From: an uncultured Lachnospiraceae bacterium
GTDB taxonomy: Bacteria; Bacillota; Clostridia; Lachnospirales; Lachnospiraceae
Direction of reading: 5' to 3'
Length of the DNA: 26,337 bases
NCBI GenBank assembly: GCA_900544445.1
Contig: UQVK01000049.1
Span: forward strand, 1-26,337
Positions 6,682-13,596 of this stretch are shown one piece after another; position 1 is the stretch's first letter; every line of letters begins with the position of its first letter. The translations under genes were made by a program, and so were the position numbers. The notes beneath the pieces are model-generated. The model did not search any database. It was not told the origin of the DNA and saw only the letters and a list, made by a program, of their open reading frames with translations.

Positions 6682-7452
6682 TCAGCTGCCGATCACATCA
6701 CTCATATCATACATTCCTGCGGGCTGGTCCTTTAAAAATTTTGCCGCCTGCAGTGCGCCTTTTGCAAAAACGTTTCTGGAATAGGCGCGATGGGAAAAAG
6801 TGATGACCTCATCCTCTCCGGCAAAAATCACATCGTGATCTCCCACGATGGTGCCGCCGCGGACTGCGGAAATACCAATCTCCTTCTCATCCCGCTTCTG
6901 CCTTCTTCCGCTTCTGTCATAAATATAATGATAAGCCCCGTCAAACTCCTCATTGATGGAATCCGCAAGAGCGATGGCCGTTCCGCTGGGCGCATCCAGC
7001 TTCCGGTTATGGTGCTTTTCTACGATCTCAATATCAAATCCGGCTTCCGCCAGAACCACCGCAGCCTTCTTCAGAAGATTCTGAAGCAGGTTGATGCCGA
7101 GGGACATATTTGCGGACTTGAGAACAGCCGTTTTTTGAGAAACCTCTTTTACCCGGGCGAGCTGTTCTTCGGAAAGTCCCGTGGTGCACAGCACGCAGGC
7201 CGTTTTCGTCTCCTCGCAGAAGGAAAGCAGTTCATCCACCGCCTTCGCGGAAGAAAAATCCACAATGACATCCGCTTTCTCTTCCGCTCCCTGCTGATAG
7301 TCTTTCAGGCTCTGAAAGACCGGATAGGAATGCTCTCCTCCCGGGAACGGGTCAACGCCGGCCACCGTCTGAATCTGCCCGTCCTCCATGGCCAGCCGGC
7401 TTACCACCTGGCCCATGTGTCCATTGCAACCGTGTATCAGTATTTTTACCAT
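6682..7452 (-). CDS. dapB: 4-hydroxy-tetrahydrodipicolinate reductase
   Basis: The protein has 256 aa. DapB reduces 4-hydroxy-tetrahydrodipicolinate to tetrahydrodipicolinate with NAD(P)H, the second committed step of diaminopimelate/lysine synthesis. The Rossmann nucleotide-binding loop GCNGHMG is at residues 8-14, and the catalytic and substrate-binding block EKHHNRKLDAPSGTA at about 145-159, with the paired histidines and Lys151. The start at 7452 follows GGAGGAAAGG; an in-frame ATG at 7491 would overlap dapA and is not used. It is 46 bp downstream of dapA in the same operon and falls under the same lysine riboswitch. Confidence 0.96.
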   Translation of the reverse strand: MVKILIHGCNGHMGQVVSRLAMEDGQIQTVAGVDPFPGGEHSYPVFQSLKDYQQGAEEKADVIVDFSSAKAVDELLSFCEETKTACVLCTTGLSEEQLARVKEVSQKTAVLKSANMSLGINLLQNLLKKAAVVLAEAGFDIEIVEKHHNRKLDAPSGTAIALADSINEEFDGAYHYIYDRSGRRQKRDEKEIGISAVRGGTIVGDHDVIFAGEDEVITFSHRAYSRNVFAKGALQAAKFLKDQPAGMYDMSDVIGS

Positions 7453-7498
7453 GATTCCTTTCCTCCATATCGGAAGCTGCGCGGTCTGCACGCCATTT

Positions 7499-8383
7499 TT
7501 ACAGCAGGCCGTAATCCTTCATTGCCGCTTCCAGTTTTGCAGCATTCGCTTCTTCCATCTCCGTAAGCGGCCTTCTCAACGGTCCGGCTTCCAGTCCCAT
7601 CAGATTCATGGCCTTCTTCACGGGAATGGGATTCACCTCGCTAAACAGCGCTTCAACCAGCGGGATCGCATCCAGCTGCATTTTGCAGCTTCCGGCCACA
7701 TCTCCTTCAAAGAACTTCGCGCACATGTCGTGGGTCTGGCGGGGAGCGATATTGGAAAGCACGGAAATAACTCCTTTTCCTCCAAGGGCCAGCAGCGGAA
7801 CCACCTGATTATCGTCTCCGGAATACAGATCCACACATCCGTCTGCCAGACTCATCAGCTTTGCAGTCATGCTGATATTTCCGGTGGCATCCTTGACTCC
7901 CACGATGTTCGGAATCTCCCTGCAGAGCTTCACAATGGTTTCCGGCTGCATCGTCACCCCGGTCCTTCCCGGAATGTTGTACAGAATCACCGGGATATGA
8001 ATGGCCTCTGCAATAATGCGGAAGTGTTCGTACAGTCCCTTCTGGGTCGCCTTATTGTAGTAAGGAGTTACCAGAAGAACGCCGTCCGCCCCCGCTTTCT
8101 CCGCCTCCTGTGAAAGATATACCGCTGTCTCCGTGCAGTTGGAGCCGGTTCCCGCGATGACAGGAATTCTTCCGGCTGTCTTTTCCACGCAGAAACGGAT
8201 CACCTCCAGATGCTCCTCATGGGTAAGCGTGGATGCCTCGCCTGTGGTTCCGCAGACCACGATGGCATCTGTTCCTCCTGCAATCTGCGCTTCGATGTGC
8301 TCCGCAAATTTCTCAAAATTGACGCTTCCGTCCTCATGAAATGGGGTAATGATTGCAACACCTGCTCCTGTAAAAATTGCCAT
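7499..8383 (-). CDS. dapA: 4-hydroxy-tetrahydrodipicolinate synthase
   Basis: The protein has 294 aa. DapA is a TIM-barrel aldolase that condenses pyruvate and aspartate-semialdehyde. Key residues are all visible: GTTGE at 45-49, YYNK at 108-111, Tyr135 in YNIPGRTG, and the Schiff-base Lys164 in VGVKDATGN. The start at 8383 has AAGGAGG 7 nt upstream. The frame stays open to an ATG at 8479, but that region is the riboswitch 3' end and its terminator, so the longer reading is wrong. It is first gene of the dapA-dapB(-fbp) transcript and is controlled by the lysine riboswitch. Confidence 0.97.
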   Translation of the reverse strand: MAIFTGAGVAIITPFHEDGSVNFEKFAEHIEAQIAGGTDAIVVCGTTGEASTLTHEEHLEVIRFCVEKTAGRIPVIAGTGSNCTETAVYLSQEAEKAGADGVLLVTPYYNKATQKGLYEHFRIIAEAIHIPVILYNIPGRTGVTMQPETIVKLCREIPNIVGVKDATGNISMTAKLMSLADGCVDLYSGDDNQVVPLLALGGKGVISVLSNIAPRQTHDMCAKFFEGDVAGSCKMQLDAIPLVEALFSEVNPIPVKKAMNLMGLEAGPLRRPLTEMEEANAAKLEAAMKDYGLL

Positions 8384-8407
8384 ATGCTCCTCCTTAAAAA
8401 TTTTGCT

Positions 8408-8447
8408 AAAAAAACCGGCCCCTGTTTGTAATAATAAAGGGGGCCGG
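8408..8447 (-). terminator. riboswitch-controlled terminator before dapA
   Basis: On the minus strand CCGGCCCC (8447-8440, counting down) pairs with GGGGCCGG (8422-8415) and is followed by seven Ts (8414-8408), only 24 nt before the dapA start. A GGGGC stretch next to the 3' strand of riboswitch stem P1 (8474-8478) can pair with the GCCCC of the terminator, giving a plausible antiterminator. Confidence 0.88.
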
Positions 8448-8460
8448 AAACCAGTATCTC

Positions 8461-8638
8461 TTTTCAGATAGCGCCCCATCTTTTTTTGCAGATGACAGTC
8501 ATACAGTTCTTAACCGCATGCCCAAGATTTGAGATACAGGCTCTCTTCTCTTTCGGCGTTCTCCCCTTTCCCTTTTCTTCCTCTGTGCCTGCCACATCCG
8601 AAAAGCTAATGATGAATCACGCAACCTCTATCTGAAAG
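8461..8638 (-). promoter_or_regulatory. Lysine riboswitch (L box) aptamer
   Basis: Read on the minus strand, the 178-nt leader is closed by P1 (CTTTCAGATAG at the 5' end with CTATCTGAAAA at the 3' end). It carries the L-box core: GATAGAGGTTGCG after P1, AAAGGGGAGAACGCCGAAAG in the middle, and a CTGTATGACTGTC-type segment near the end. These match the order of conserved blocks in Bacillus lysC leaders. It lies between a sigma-A promoter and a terminator just before dapA. The expected effect is that bound lysine favours the terminator and lowers dap expression. Confidence 0.9.
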
Positions 8639-8640
8639 TT

Positions 8641-8669
8641 ATCATATCACTTGGAGTTATTCCTGTCAA
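8641..8669 (-). promoter_or_regulatory. promoter of the dapA leader
   Basis: On the minus strand a perfect -35 TTGACA (8664-8669), 17 bp, and -10 TATGAT (8641-8646). The predicted transcription start (about 8634) coincides with the first bases of the riboswitch. Confidence 0.85.
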
Positions 8670-8672
8670 CGC

Positions 8673-8718
8673 AAACGGGGAAGGAGCGTGGCTGTACCGT
8701 TCTCCTTCCCCGTTTTTT
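8673..8718. terminator. terminator downstream of the cobO-like gene
   Basis: A 14-bp perfect stem (AAACGGGGAAGGAG, 8673-8686, with 8702-8715) and a 15-nt loop. It follows the cobO-like stop codon and sits just upstream of the dapA promoter. The T-tract (six Ts) is on the plus strand; on the minus strand the stem ends in only three Ts. Confidence 0.7.
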
Positions 8719-8724
8719 CCTAAT

Positions 8725-9210
8725 TCACTTTACCGTCCGGATCTCCGTCACGTAATCCGCCAGCGTACAGATCTCTTCATTGATGGGAACTCCCGTCATG
8801 ATGATATCGGTCTCGTCGTCTCTGGCGCTCAGCACATTTTTCAGATCCTCCACGGTGATGATTCCGTTGCCGATCAGCCCCAGAACCTCATCCAGAATGA
8901 GCATGTCGCATTCTCCCGTGTTCAGAACCTTCTTGGCATAATTCAGACCATTGCGGATATTCTTGACCTCATCCTCCTGCTTTTCCTTCGGAAGAGATCC
9001 GAATTCCACGTCCGACTTCTCGAACCGGAACAGCTTGATCTCCGGCTCCAGCCTGCGGGCATAACTGTCCTCTGTCAGGCCCTTTCCCCGCAGGAACTGA
9101 ATAATCACCACATGGGCGCCCTTTGCCGCCGCGATCAGGCCGCAGCCCAGTGCTGCAGGAGATTTTCCGTGTCCTGTCCCGCCGTAAATATATACTTTTC
9201 CTTCTGCCAT
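8725..9210 (-). CDS. CobO/BtuR-like ATP:corrinoid adenosyltransferase
   Basis: The protein has 161 aa and belongs to the CobA/CobO P-loop family, which transfers the adenosyl group of ATP to cob(I)yrinic acid a,c-diamide or cobinamide (cobamide synthesis or salvage). Visible are the variant Walker A GGTGHGKSPAALG (residues about 8-20), the IIQFLRGKG segment, and the Walker B-like strand CDMLILDEVLG (about 106-116). In classic CobO the P-loop is GNGKGKTTAALG, so the Thr after GK is Ser-Pro here. The start at 9210 is chosen from alignment to family N-termini, with AGAGAGG 8 nt upstream. Longer in-frame starts (9300, 9399) add a basic tail unlike the family. No other cobalamin genes are nearby. 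It may be co-transcribed with the SSB-like gene 178 bp upstream. Confidence 0.8.
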   Translation of the reverse strand: MAEGKVYIYGGTGHGKSPAALGCGLIAAAKGAHVVIIQFLRGKGLTEDSYARRLEPEIKLFRFEKSDVEFGSLPKEKQEDEVKNIRNGLNYAKKVLNTGECDMLILDEVLGLIGNGIITVEDLKNVLSARDDETDIIMTGVPINEEICTLADYVTEIRTVK

Positions 9211-9388
9211 TTCCCTTGCCTCTCTCACGTATTTTGCGGCCCGGCCGCCTTTCTTACGTATCCCCTGCGGCTCATTCACCTGCCGCAGATACGTCCGCAT
9301 GCATACCTGCGGACGCTCTTCCTTCCATGATTTTCTACGTTTTTCATAATACCATATGTGCCCGCGATGCGCAATCTTTTCATGAAGC

Positions 9389-10018
9389 CTACTCCTCAAT
9401 CAGCTCAAGCTTGCTGACCGACACTTCGTAGGCGATTCTTTTTTCCAGCTGGTCCTCAGCGATTTTTTTCATATATTCACGGCTCTGGATCCGGCCCCAG
9501 ATCTCGCAGCGGTCTCCCACGCTGAAGCCTCCGGCAAACCGGGCGTTTCTGCCCCAGCAGATGCAGGGGATGTAATCCGATTTCCCATACGGGCGGTTCA
9601 CCGCCAGAAGCACGTCGGCGATTTCCCTGCCCAGCGGCGTTTTCCGGTAAACCGGCTCCTTGCAGATGTAGCCGTCCAGATAGATCTGATTGGTTTTGGA
9701 GCTTTCCTCCAGTTCGTCGATGAATTCAATCTCACGCACAAACACGGAAAGGATGAGGCGGTTTTTCTTTTCCTCATGTCGGTTATAGGAACGGAACTGG
9801 CCCGATACGCAGATATAGGAGCCCTTATAATCCTCCTCCACGTCGATGAGCCGTTCTGAAATCATCAGAGGGATGATATCGCAGGACTCGCTGAGCCTCG
9901 CCACTTCCACATCCAGCATGTAAAAGCCTTCTCCGAAGATTTCATGGCTGAACGTGAAATCTCCGACCACCTTTCCCATGATGATTACCTGGTTGTTTTC
10001 AATTACCTTATCTGTCAT
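9389..10018 (-). CDS. SSB-like protein with two OB folds
   Basis: The protein has 209 aa and resembles the single-stranded DNA-binding protein superfamily. It has two successive OB-type segments: residues about 8-105 (NQVIIMGKVVGDFTFS through ICVSGQFRSYNR) and about 112-205 (NQIYLDGYICKEPVYRK, PCICWGRNARFAGGF, CEIWGRIQSREY). The second half carries the SSB hallmarks, a G-I-C-K-E-P strand and a WGRNA turn. It lacks the long Gly/Pro-rich linker and acidic tip of housekeeping SSB, so it is probably an auxiliary paralogue; its partner is unknown. The start at 10018 has AAGGGAG about 9 nt upstream. Confidence 0.78.
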   Translation of the reverse strand: MTDKVIENNQVIIMGKVVGDFTFSHEIFGEGFYMLDVEVARLSESCDIIPLMISERLIDVEEDYKGSYICVSGQFRSYNRHEEKKNRLILSVFVREIEFIDELEESSKTNQIYLDGYICKEPVYRKTPLGREIADVLLAVNRPYGKSDYIPCICWGRNARFAGGFSVGDRCEIWGRIQSREYMKKIAEDQLEKRIAYEVSVSKLELIEE

Positions 10019-10189
10019 TTTCTGTTCTCCCTTCTTGGGCGCCGGAATGCCGGGCCGCATTTAAGAATTTTTTCCTGTATGTATTAACAGTTTATGGCAG
10101 TATTCCGGCTTTCAGAACAAACAGGGATCGCCTGATTCTCCGTCCTTTCGACAGAAACGCTGAATTTTCATTCATTTTTCTCCGAAGTG

Positions 10190-10218
10190 TTGCAAGTTGT
10201 CCGCACGGATGCTATACT
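10190..10218 (+). promoter_or_regulatory. promoter of typA
   Basis: TTGCAA (10190-10195), 17 bp, TATACT (10213-10218). It leaves a leader of roughly 110 nt that contains the hairpin at 10271-10309. Confidence 0.6.
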
Positions 10219-10270
10219 AATTTAGTTTGAGCAGTAAAAAATCTGTAATGGAAATATTTTCAGCAGCCAT

Positions 10271-10309
10271 GGCGGCATGCGCCTGCGGCCGTGCATACCG
10301 CCGGTTTTT
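10271..10309 (+). promoter_or_regulatory. terminator-like hairpin in the typA leader
   Basis: GGCGG (10271-10275) pairs with CCGCC (10298-10302) and ATGC (10277-10280) with GCAT (10293-10296), with an inner GCC/GGC pairing. GG and five Ts (10305-10309) follow. It lies between the promoter and the ribosome binding site, so it could attenuate typA. No competing antiterminator was found by eye. Confidence 0.45.
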
Positions 10310-10333
10310 CAGTAAAATAAGGAAGGAAGAGCT

Positions 10334-12166
10334 ATGAAGCAGAAACGAGAAGATGTGAGAAACGTTGCGATCATCGCCCATGTTGACCACGGAAAGACCA
10401 CGCTGGTGGACGAGCTGTTAAAGCAGAGCGGCGTATTCCGCGCCAATCAGGAGGTTGTGGAGCGGGTCATGGACTCCAACGCCATCGAGCGCGAACGCGG
10501 CATCACCATCCTTTCCAAGAACACGGCGATCACCTATAAGGGCGTGAAAATCAACATCGTTGACACCCCCGGCCATGCGGATTTCGGCGGCGAGGTGGAG
10601 CGCGTGCTGAAAATGGTGAATGGCGTCATCCTGGTGGTGGACGCCTTTGAGGGGCCCATGCCCCAGACCAAATTCGTACTGAGAAAGGCGCTGGAGCTGC
10701 AGCTTCCCGTCATCGTCTGCGTCAACAAGATCGACCGTCCGGAGGCCCGTCCCAACGCGGTGGTGGACGAGGTGCTGGAGCTGTTCATGGATCTGGACGC
10801 AAACGACGAGCAGCTGGACTGCCCCTTCGTATTCGCCTCCGCCAAGAACGGCAGCGCCACCCTGCAGCTGACCGTTAAAAATAAGGATATGAAGCCTCTG
10901 CTGGATACCATTCTGGACTATATCCCCGCTCCCGAAGGCGATCCGGATGCCGGTACCCAGGTTCTCATCAGCACCATCGACTACAATGAATATGTGGGCC
11001 GAATCGGCGTGGGCAAGGTGGACAACGGCATCATTTCAGAGGGCCAGGATGTGGTGATCGTCAACCACCATGAACCCGACAAGCAGAAGCGGGTGCGCAT
11101 CAGCCGCCTCTACGAATTTGACGGGCTGAACAAGGCGGAGGTAAAGCAGGCCTCCATCGGCTCCATCGTGGCCATCTCCGGCATTGCGGACATCCACATC
11201 GGAGATACTCTCTGCTCCCCGGAGAATCCGGTGCCGATCCCGTTCCAGAAGATTTCCGAGCCCACCATCGCCATGGATTTCATCGTGAACGACTCTCCCT
11301 TTGCCGGGCAGGAGGGAAAATATGTGACCAGCCGTCATCTGAGGGACCGTCTGTTCCGAGAGCTGAACACGGACGTATCCCTGCGCGTGGAGGAAACGGA
11401 TTCCACGGAGACCTTCAAGGTATCCGGACGCGGCGAGCTGCACCTGTCCGTCCTGATTGAAAACATGCGCCGCGAGGGCTATGAATTCGCCGTCAGCAAG
11501 GCCGAGGTGCTTTATAAAACGGATGAAAACGGAAAACGGCTGGAGCCCATGGAAACCGCCTACATCGATGTGCCGGAGGAATTTGCCGGAACCGTCATCG
11601 AAAAGCTTTCCCAGAGAAAGGGCGAGCTCGTCAATATGAGCGCAGCGAACGGCGGCTACACCCGTCTCGAATTCAATATCCCGTCCCGCGGCCTGATCGG
11701 CTACCGCGGCGACTTCCTGACGGATACCAGAGGAAACGGCATCATGAACACCGCCTTCGCGGGCTACGCCCCCTATAAGGGCGATATTCAGTACCGCAAG
11801 CAGGGTTCTCTTATCGCCTTTGAGACCGGCGAATCCGTCACCTACGGCCTGTACAACGCCCAGGAGCGCGGCGCTCTGTTCATCGGCCCCGGAGAACGGG
11901 TCTATGCAGGCATGGTCATCGGCCAGAGCGGACGCGGCGAGGACATCGAGGTGAACGTGTGCAAGAAAAAGCAGCTCACCAACACCCGTTCCTCCAGCGC
12001 GGACGAGGCGCTCCGCCTCACCCCGCCCCGGATCTTAAGTCTGGAACAGGCGCTTGACTTCATCGAGACGGACGAGCTGCTTGAGGTCACCCCCAAGTCT
12101 CTGCGCATCCGGAAAAAGATTCTGGATCCTACGAAGAGGAAACGGGCGAATATGAATCGGAACTAA
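10334..12166 (+). CDS. typA: Ribosome-associated GTPase TypA/BipA
   Basis: The protein has 610 aa and is a translational GTPase of the EF-G/LepA class that binds 70S ribosomes and helps 50S assembly, especially under cold or stress. All GTPase motifs are visible: G1 AHVDHGKT (15-22), G2 ERGITI (54-59), G3 DTPGHADF (77-84), G4 NKID (131-134), G5 SAKNG. The BipA-specific C-terminal region is intact, including RGELHLSVLIENMRREGYE and the ending around LRIRKKILDPTKRKR. GGAAGGAAG precedes the ATG. Codon use is GC-rich and optimal-looking, consistent with good expression. It is monocistronic, with its own promoter and terminator. Confidence 0.97.
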   Translation: MKQKREDVRNVAIIAHVDHGKTTLVDELLKQSGVFRANQEVVERVMDSNAIERERGITILSKNTAITYKGVKINIVDTPGHADFGGEVERVLKMVNGVILVVDAFEGPMPQTKFVLRKALELQLPVIVCVNKIDRPEARPNAVVDEVLELFMDLDANDEQLDCPFVFASAKNGSATLQLTVKNKDMKPLLDTILDYIPAPEGDPDAGTQVLISTIDYNEYVGRIGVGKVDNGIISEGQDVVIVNHHEPDKQKRVRISRLYEFDGLNKAEVKQASIGSIVAISGIADIHIGDTLCSPENPVPIPFQKISEPTIAMDFIVNDSPFAGQEGKYVTSRHLRDRLFRELNTDVSLRVEETDSTETFKVSGRGELHLSVLIENMRREGYEFAVSKAEVLYKTDENGKRLEPMETAYIDVPEEFAGTVIEKLSQRKGELVNMSAANGGYTRLEFNIPSRGLIGYRGDFLTDTRGNGIMNTAFAGYAPYKGDIQYRKQGSLIAFETGESVTYGLYNAQERGALFIGPGERVYAGMVIGQSGRGEDIEVNVCKKKQLTNTRSSSADEALRLTPPRILSLEQALDFIETDELLEVTPKSLRIRKKILDPTKRKRANMNRN

Positions 12167-12184
12167 AAATTCTCAAACGGTCTG

Positions 12185-12221
12185 GCCGGTCGTCACGACT
12201 CATGGTGGTGACCGGCTTTTT
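12185..12221 (+). terminator. typA terminator
   Basis: GCCGGTC (12185-12191) pairs with GACCGGC (12210-12216), followed by five Ts (12217-12221), 19 bp after the typA stop codon. Confidence 0.85.
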
Positions 12222-12230
12222 CCAAAATGG

Positions 12231-12700
12231 ATGCTGTACGGGCATCAGTCCGCCTGGAATCCGAACATGCCGCTGAGAGATTTGTTTTATAGTTCTGCTG
12301 CGCCGGAGTATACTACATTAAGGCTGTCAGACGCCTATATGGAAAGAAAGGACGGTTCTCAGGAGAAAAAAGAACCGGAACTGATGAAAAAGTGCAGGCC
12401 CCTGCGGGAATACAGGGAATTTTGCCAGATTTCCTGAGAAACCAGAGAGCGGAGGTGATTGCTGTGTCAATTTTTGAGTATAACGAGAAAGAGGAACTTA
12501 AAAAGTATGGACGGGCAGAATACCGGAACGGAAAAGCAGAGTCCGTGATCCTGGCACTGGAAATGAAGGGACCTGTATCTGAATATCTGAAAGATCGTAT
12601 TTTTGAGGAAAAGGATGTTTCTCTGCTGGAAGACTGGATGAGGGCAGCGATCAAAGCAGATAGCATAGAAGCCTTCATAGAAAAAGCAGGAATAAAGTGA
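12231..12700 (+). pseudogene. decayed Rpn-family PD-(D/E)XK nuclease/transposase
   Basis: Two pieces in different frames together resemble the C-terminal two thirds of the Rpn (recombination-promoting nuclease/putative transposase) family common in Lachnospiraceae. Piece 1 (12231-12437) reads GHQSAWNPNMPLRDLFY, then LRLSDAY and ELMKKCRPLREYREFC. Piece 2 (frame of 12392-12700) reads GILPDFLRNQRAEVIAVSIFEYNEKEE and ends in an intact helical tail. The catalytic N-terminal part and a central block between LFY and LRLSDAY are missing, and a frameshift separates the pieces near 12400-12437. A GTG at 12464 behind GGAGGTGATT could still start a 78-aa peptide from the tail, but I see no reason to think it is functional. 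The remnant begins right after the typA terminator. The family match is from recalled motifs. Confidence 0.65.
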
Positions 12701-12718
12701 ACGTTCAAACGGAGATAT

Positions 12719-12742
12719 GGCGGCAGAAATTTTCCTGCCGCC
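12719..12742. terminator. possible hairpin terminator between convergent genes
   Basis: GGCGGCAG pairs with CTGCCGCC (8 bp, 8-nt loop), between the Rpn remnant and the AP2 gene. Neither side has a T-tract, so function is uncertain. Confidence 0.35.
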
Positions 12743-12763
12743 GAAAAGTCTCGTAGAATCCGT

Positions 12764-13384
12764 TTATTCCAGACTACTGATCACCCGATATGAGCCGCCT
12801 GACTCCTTTTCCACTCGGAAAATGAGAGGATTCTTCCTGCCCCATTCCGGGTCTTTGGCCGCCCGCTTTTCCCATCTGTGATATTTTTCCACAAATGCCT
12901 CATGAATCTCGCTCTCTGCCTCACGACGAACCCTCACCGCTTCCTCCATGCTCCTGTAGGTTCCCAGATAAAACCGCTCTCCCTTGAAGCCGATGGTCAC
13001 GCGGTATCTGCCATTTTTCATCCGATATACGCCGCGGAAGCCGCTGGTATTGTCCTTCCGGCTCTTCCTTTTCTCCAGCCATTCCACGCAGGTTCCATCC
13101 ACACGGTGAAGCTGCTCGGAAACCCGCTTCTGATTTTCCCGTTTCAGACAGCCACAGCTTAAGTTGTTCCCGAATACCAGACCATCCTCTGTGGCCTCCG
13201 TTTCTCCACCGCAGTCACAGCGGCAGTGCCAGTAGACCGAACCCTTGTGATCCCGGCGGGCGGTTGGATACTCGGCTATCAGGCGGCCGAAGCGCCTGCC
13301 CGTCAGATCGGCTGCGGTTCTGCCGCCTCTTCCTTTTCCTGTTCCTTTATCCTTTTTTTCTGTATTTTCTTTCTTCGTCCTCAT
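12764..13384 (-). CDS. AP2-domain protein with Cys-rich zinc-binding-like motif
   Basis: The protein has 206 aa. After a basic, low-complexity N-terminus comes LTGRRFGRLIAEYPTARRDH and a Cys-rich segment (CRCDCGG at 54-60, CGC at 77-79) of the kind that coordinates zinc. An AP2/ERF-type DNA-binding domain follows at about 114-165 (SGFRGVYRMKNGRYRVTIGF, then RFYLGTYRSMEEAV). Bacterial AP2 proteins are usually linked to phages, homing endonucleases or integrative elements, but no HNH catalytic motif is visible here, so it is a DNA-binding protein of unknown role. A weak AAGG lies 7 nt before the ATG. The neighbourhood (Rpn remnant on one side, palindrome cluster on the other) fits an acquired patch. 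Confidence 0.78.
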   Translation of the reverse strand: MRTKKENTEKKDKGTGKGRGGRTAADLTGRRFGRLIAEYPTARRDHKGSVYWHCRCDCGGETEATEDGLVFGNNLSCGCLKRENQKRVSEQLHRVDGTCVEWLEKRKSRKDNTSGFRGVYRMKNGRYRVTIGFKGERFYLGTYRSMEEAVRVRREAESEIHEAFVEKYHRWEKRAAKDPEWGRKNPLIFRVEKESGGSYRVISSLE

Positions 13385-13393
13385 CCGTCTGCC

Positions 13394-13455
13394 TTTTTCA
13401 TGAAAAAGAATCCCGCTTGCGGGATTCTCCGCCTGCGGCGGGTCGCGTAAGCGAC
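13394..13455. repeat. cluster of four short palindromes
   Basis: Four hairpins lie end to end: TTTTTCATGAAAAA (13394-13407), GAATCCCGC-TT-GCGGGATTC (13408-13427), CCGCC-TGC-GGCGG (13429-13441) and GTCGC-GTAA-GCGAC (13442-13455, sharing a boundary with the previous one). This structure is typical of small dispersed intergenic repeats; copy number elsewhere cannot be judged from one window. Confidence 0.65.
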
Positions 13456-13490
13456 ATCTTCCATTCCGCCGCAGTGCGATCCACCGGAGG

Positions 13491-13531
13491 TTTTTATACG
13501 ATAGGAAATGAAATTTCCTATCGTATAAAAA
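13491..13531. repeat. 19-bp perfect inverted repeat (long hairpin)
   Basis: Left arm TTTTTATACGATAGGAAAT (13491-13509), 3-nt loop GAA, right arm the exact complement (13513-13531). The arms end in T5/A5. It overlaps the A-run that serves as T-tract of the pilus operon terminator, and could itself be a bidirectional terminator or a palindromic mobile repeat. Confidence 0.85.
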
Positions 13532-13570
13532 AGCCGCCGCAAAAGCGGTTTTCCCGTTTTCTGCGGCGGC
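13527..13570 (-). terminator. terminator of the pilus operon
   Basis: On the minus strand GCCGCCGCA (13570-13562, counting down) pairs with TGCGGCGGC (13541-13533), followed by six Ts (13532-13527). It lies 27 bp after the last pilus gene. Confidence 0.88.
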
Positions 13571-13596
13571 TCTGCACGGCTTTTCTTACACTTCTC

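Noticed and set aside
4991..6784. 597-codon open frame on the plus strand
   Set aside because: It lies antisense over fbp, whose metal-binding motifs and ribosome binding site are unambiguous; the antisense product has no recognisable domain.
8384..8479. Longer dapA reading from 8479
   Set aside because: That stretch is the 3' end of the lysine riboswitch and its terminator; the ribosome binding site is at 8383.
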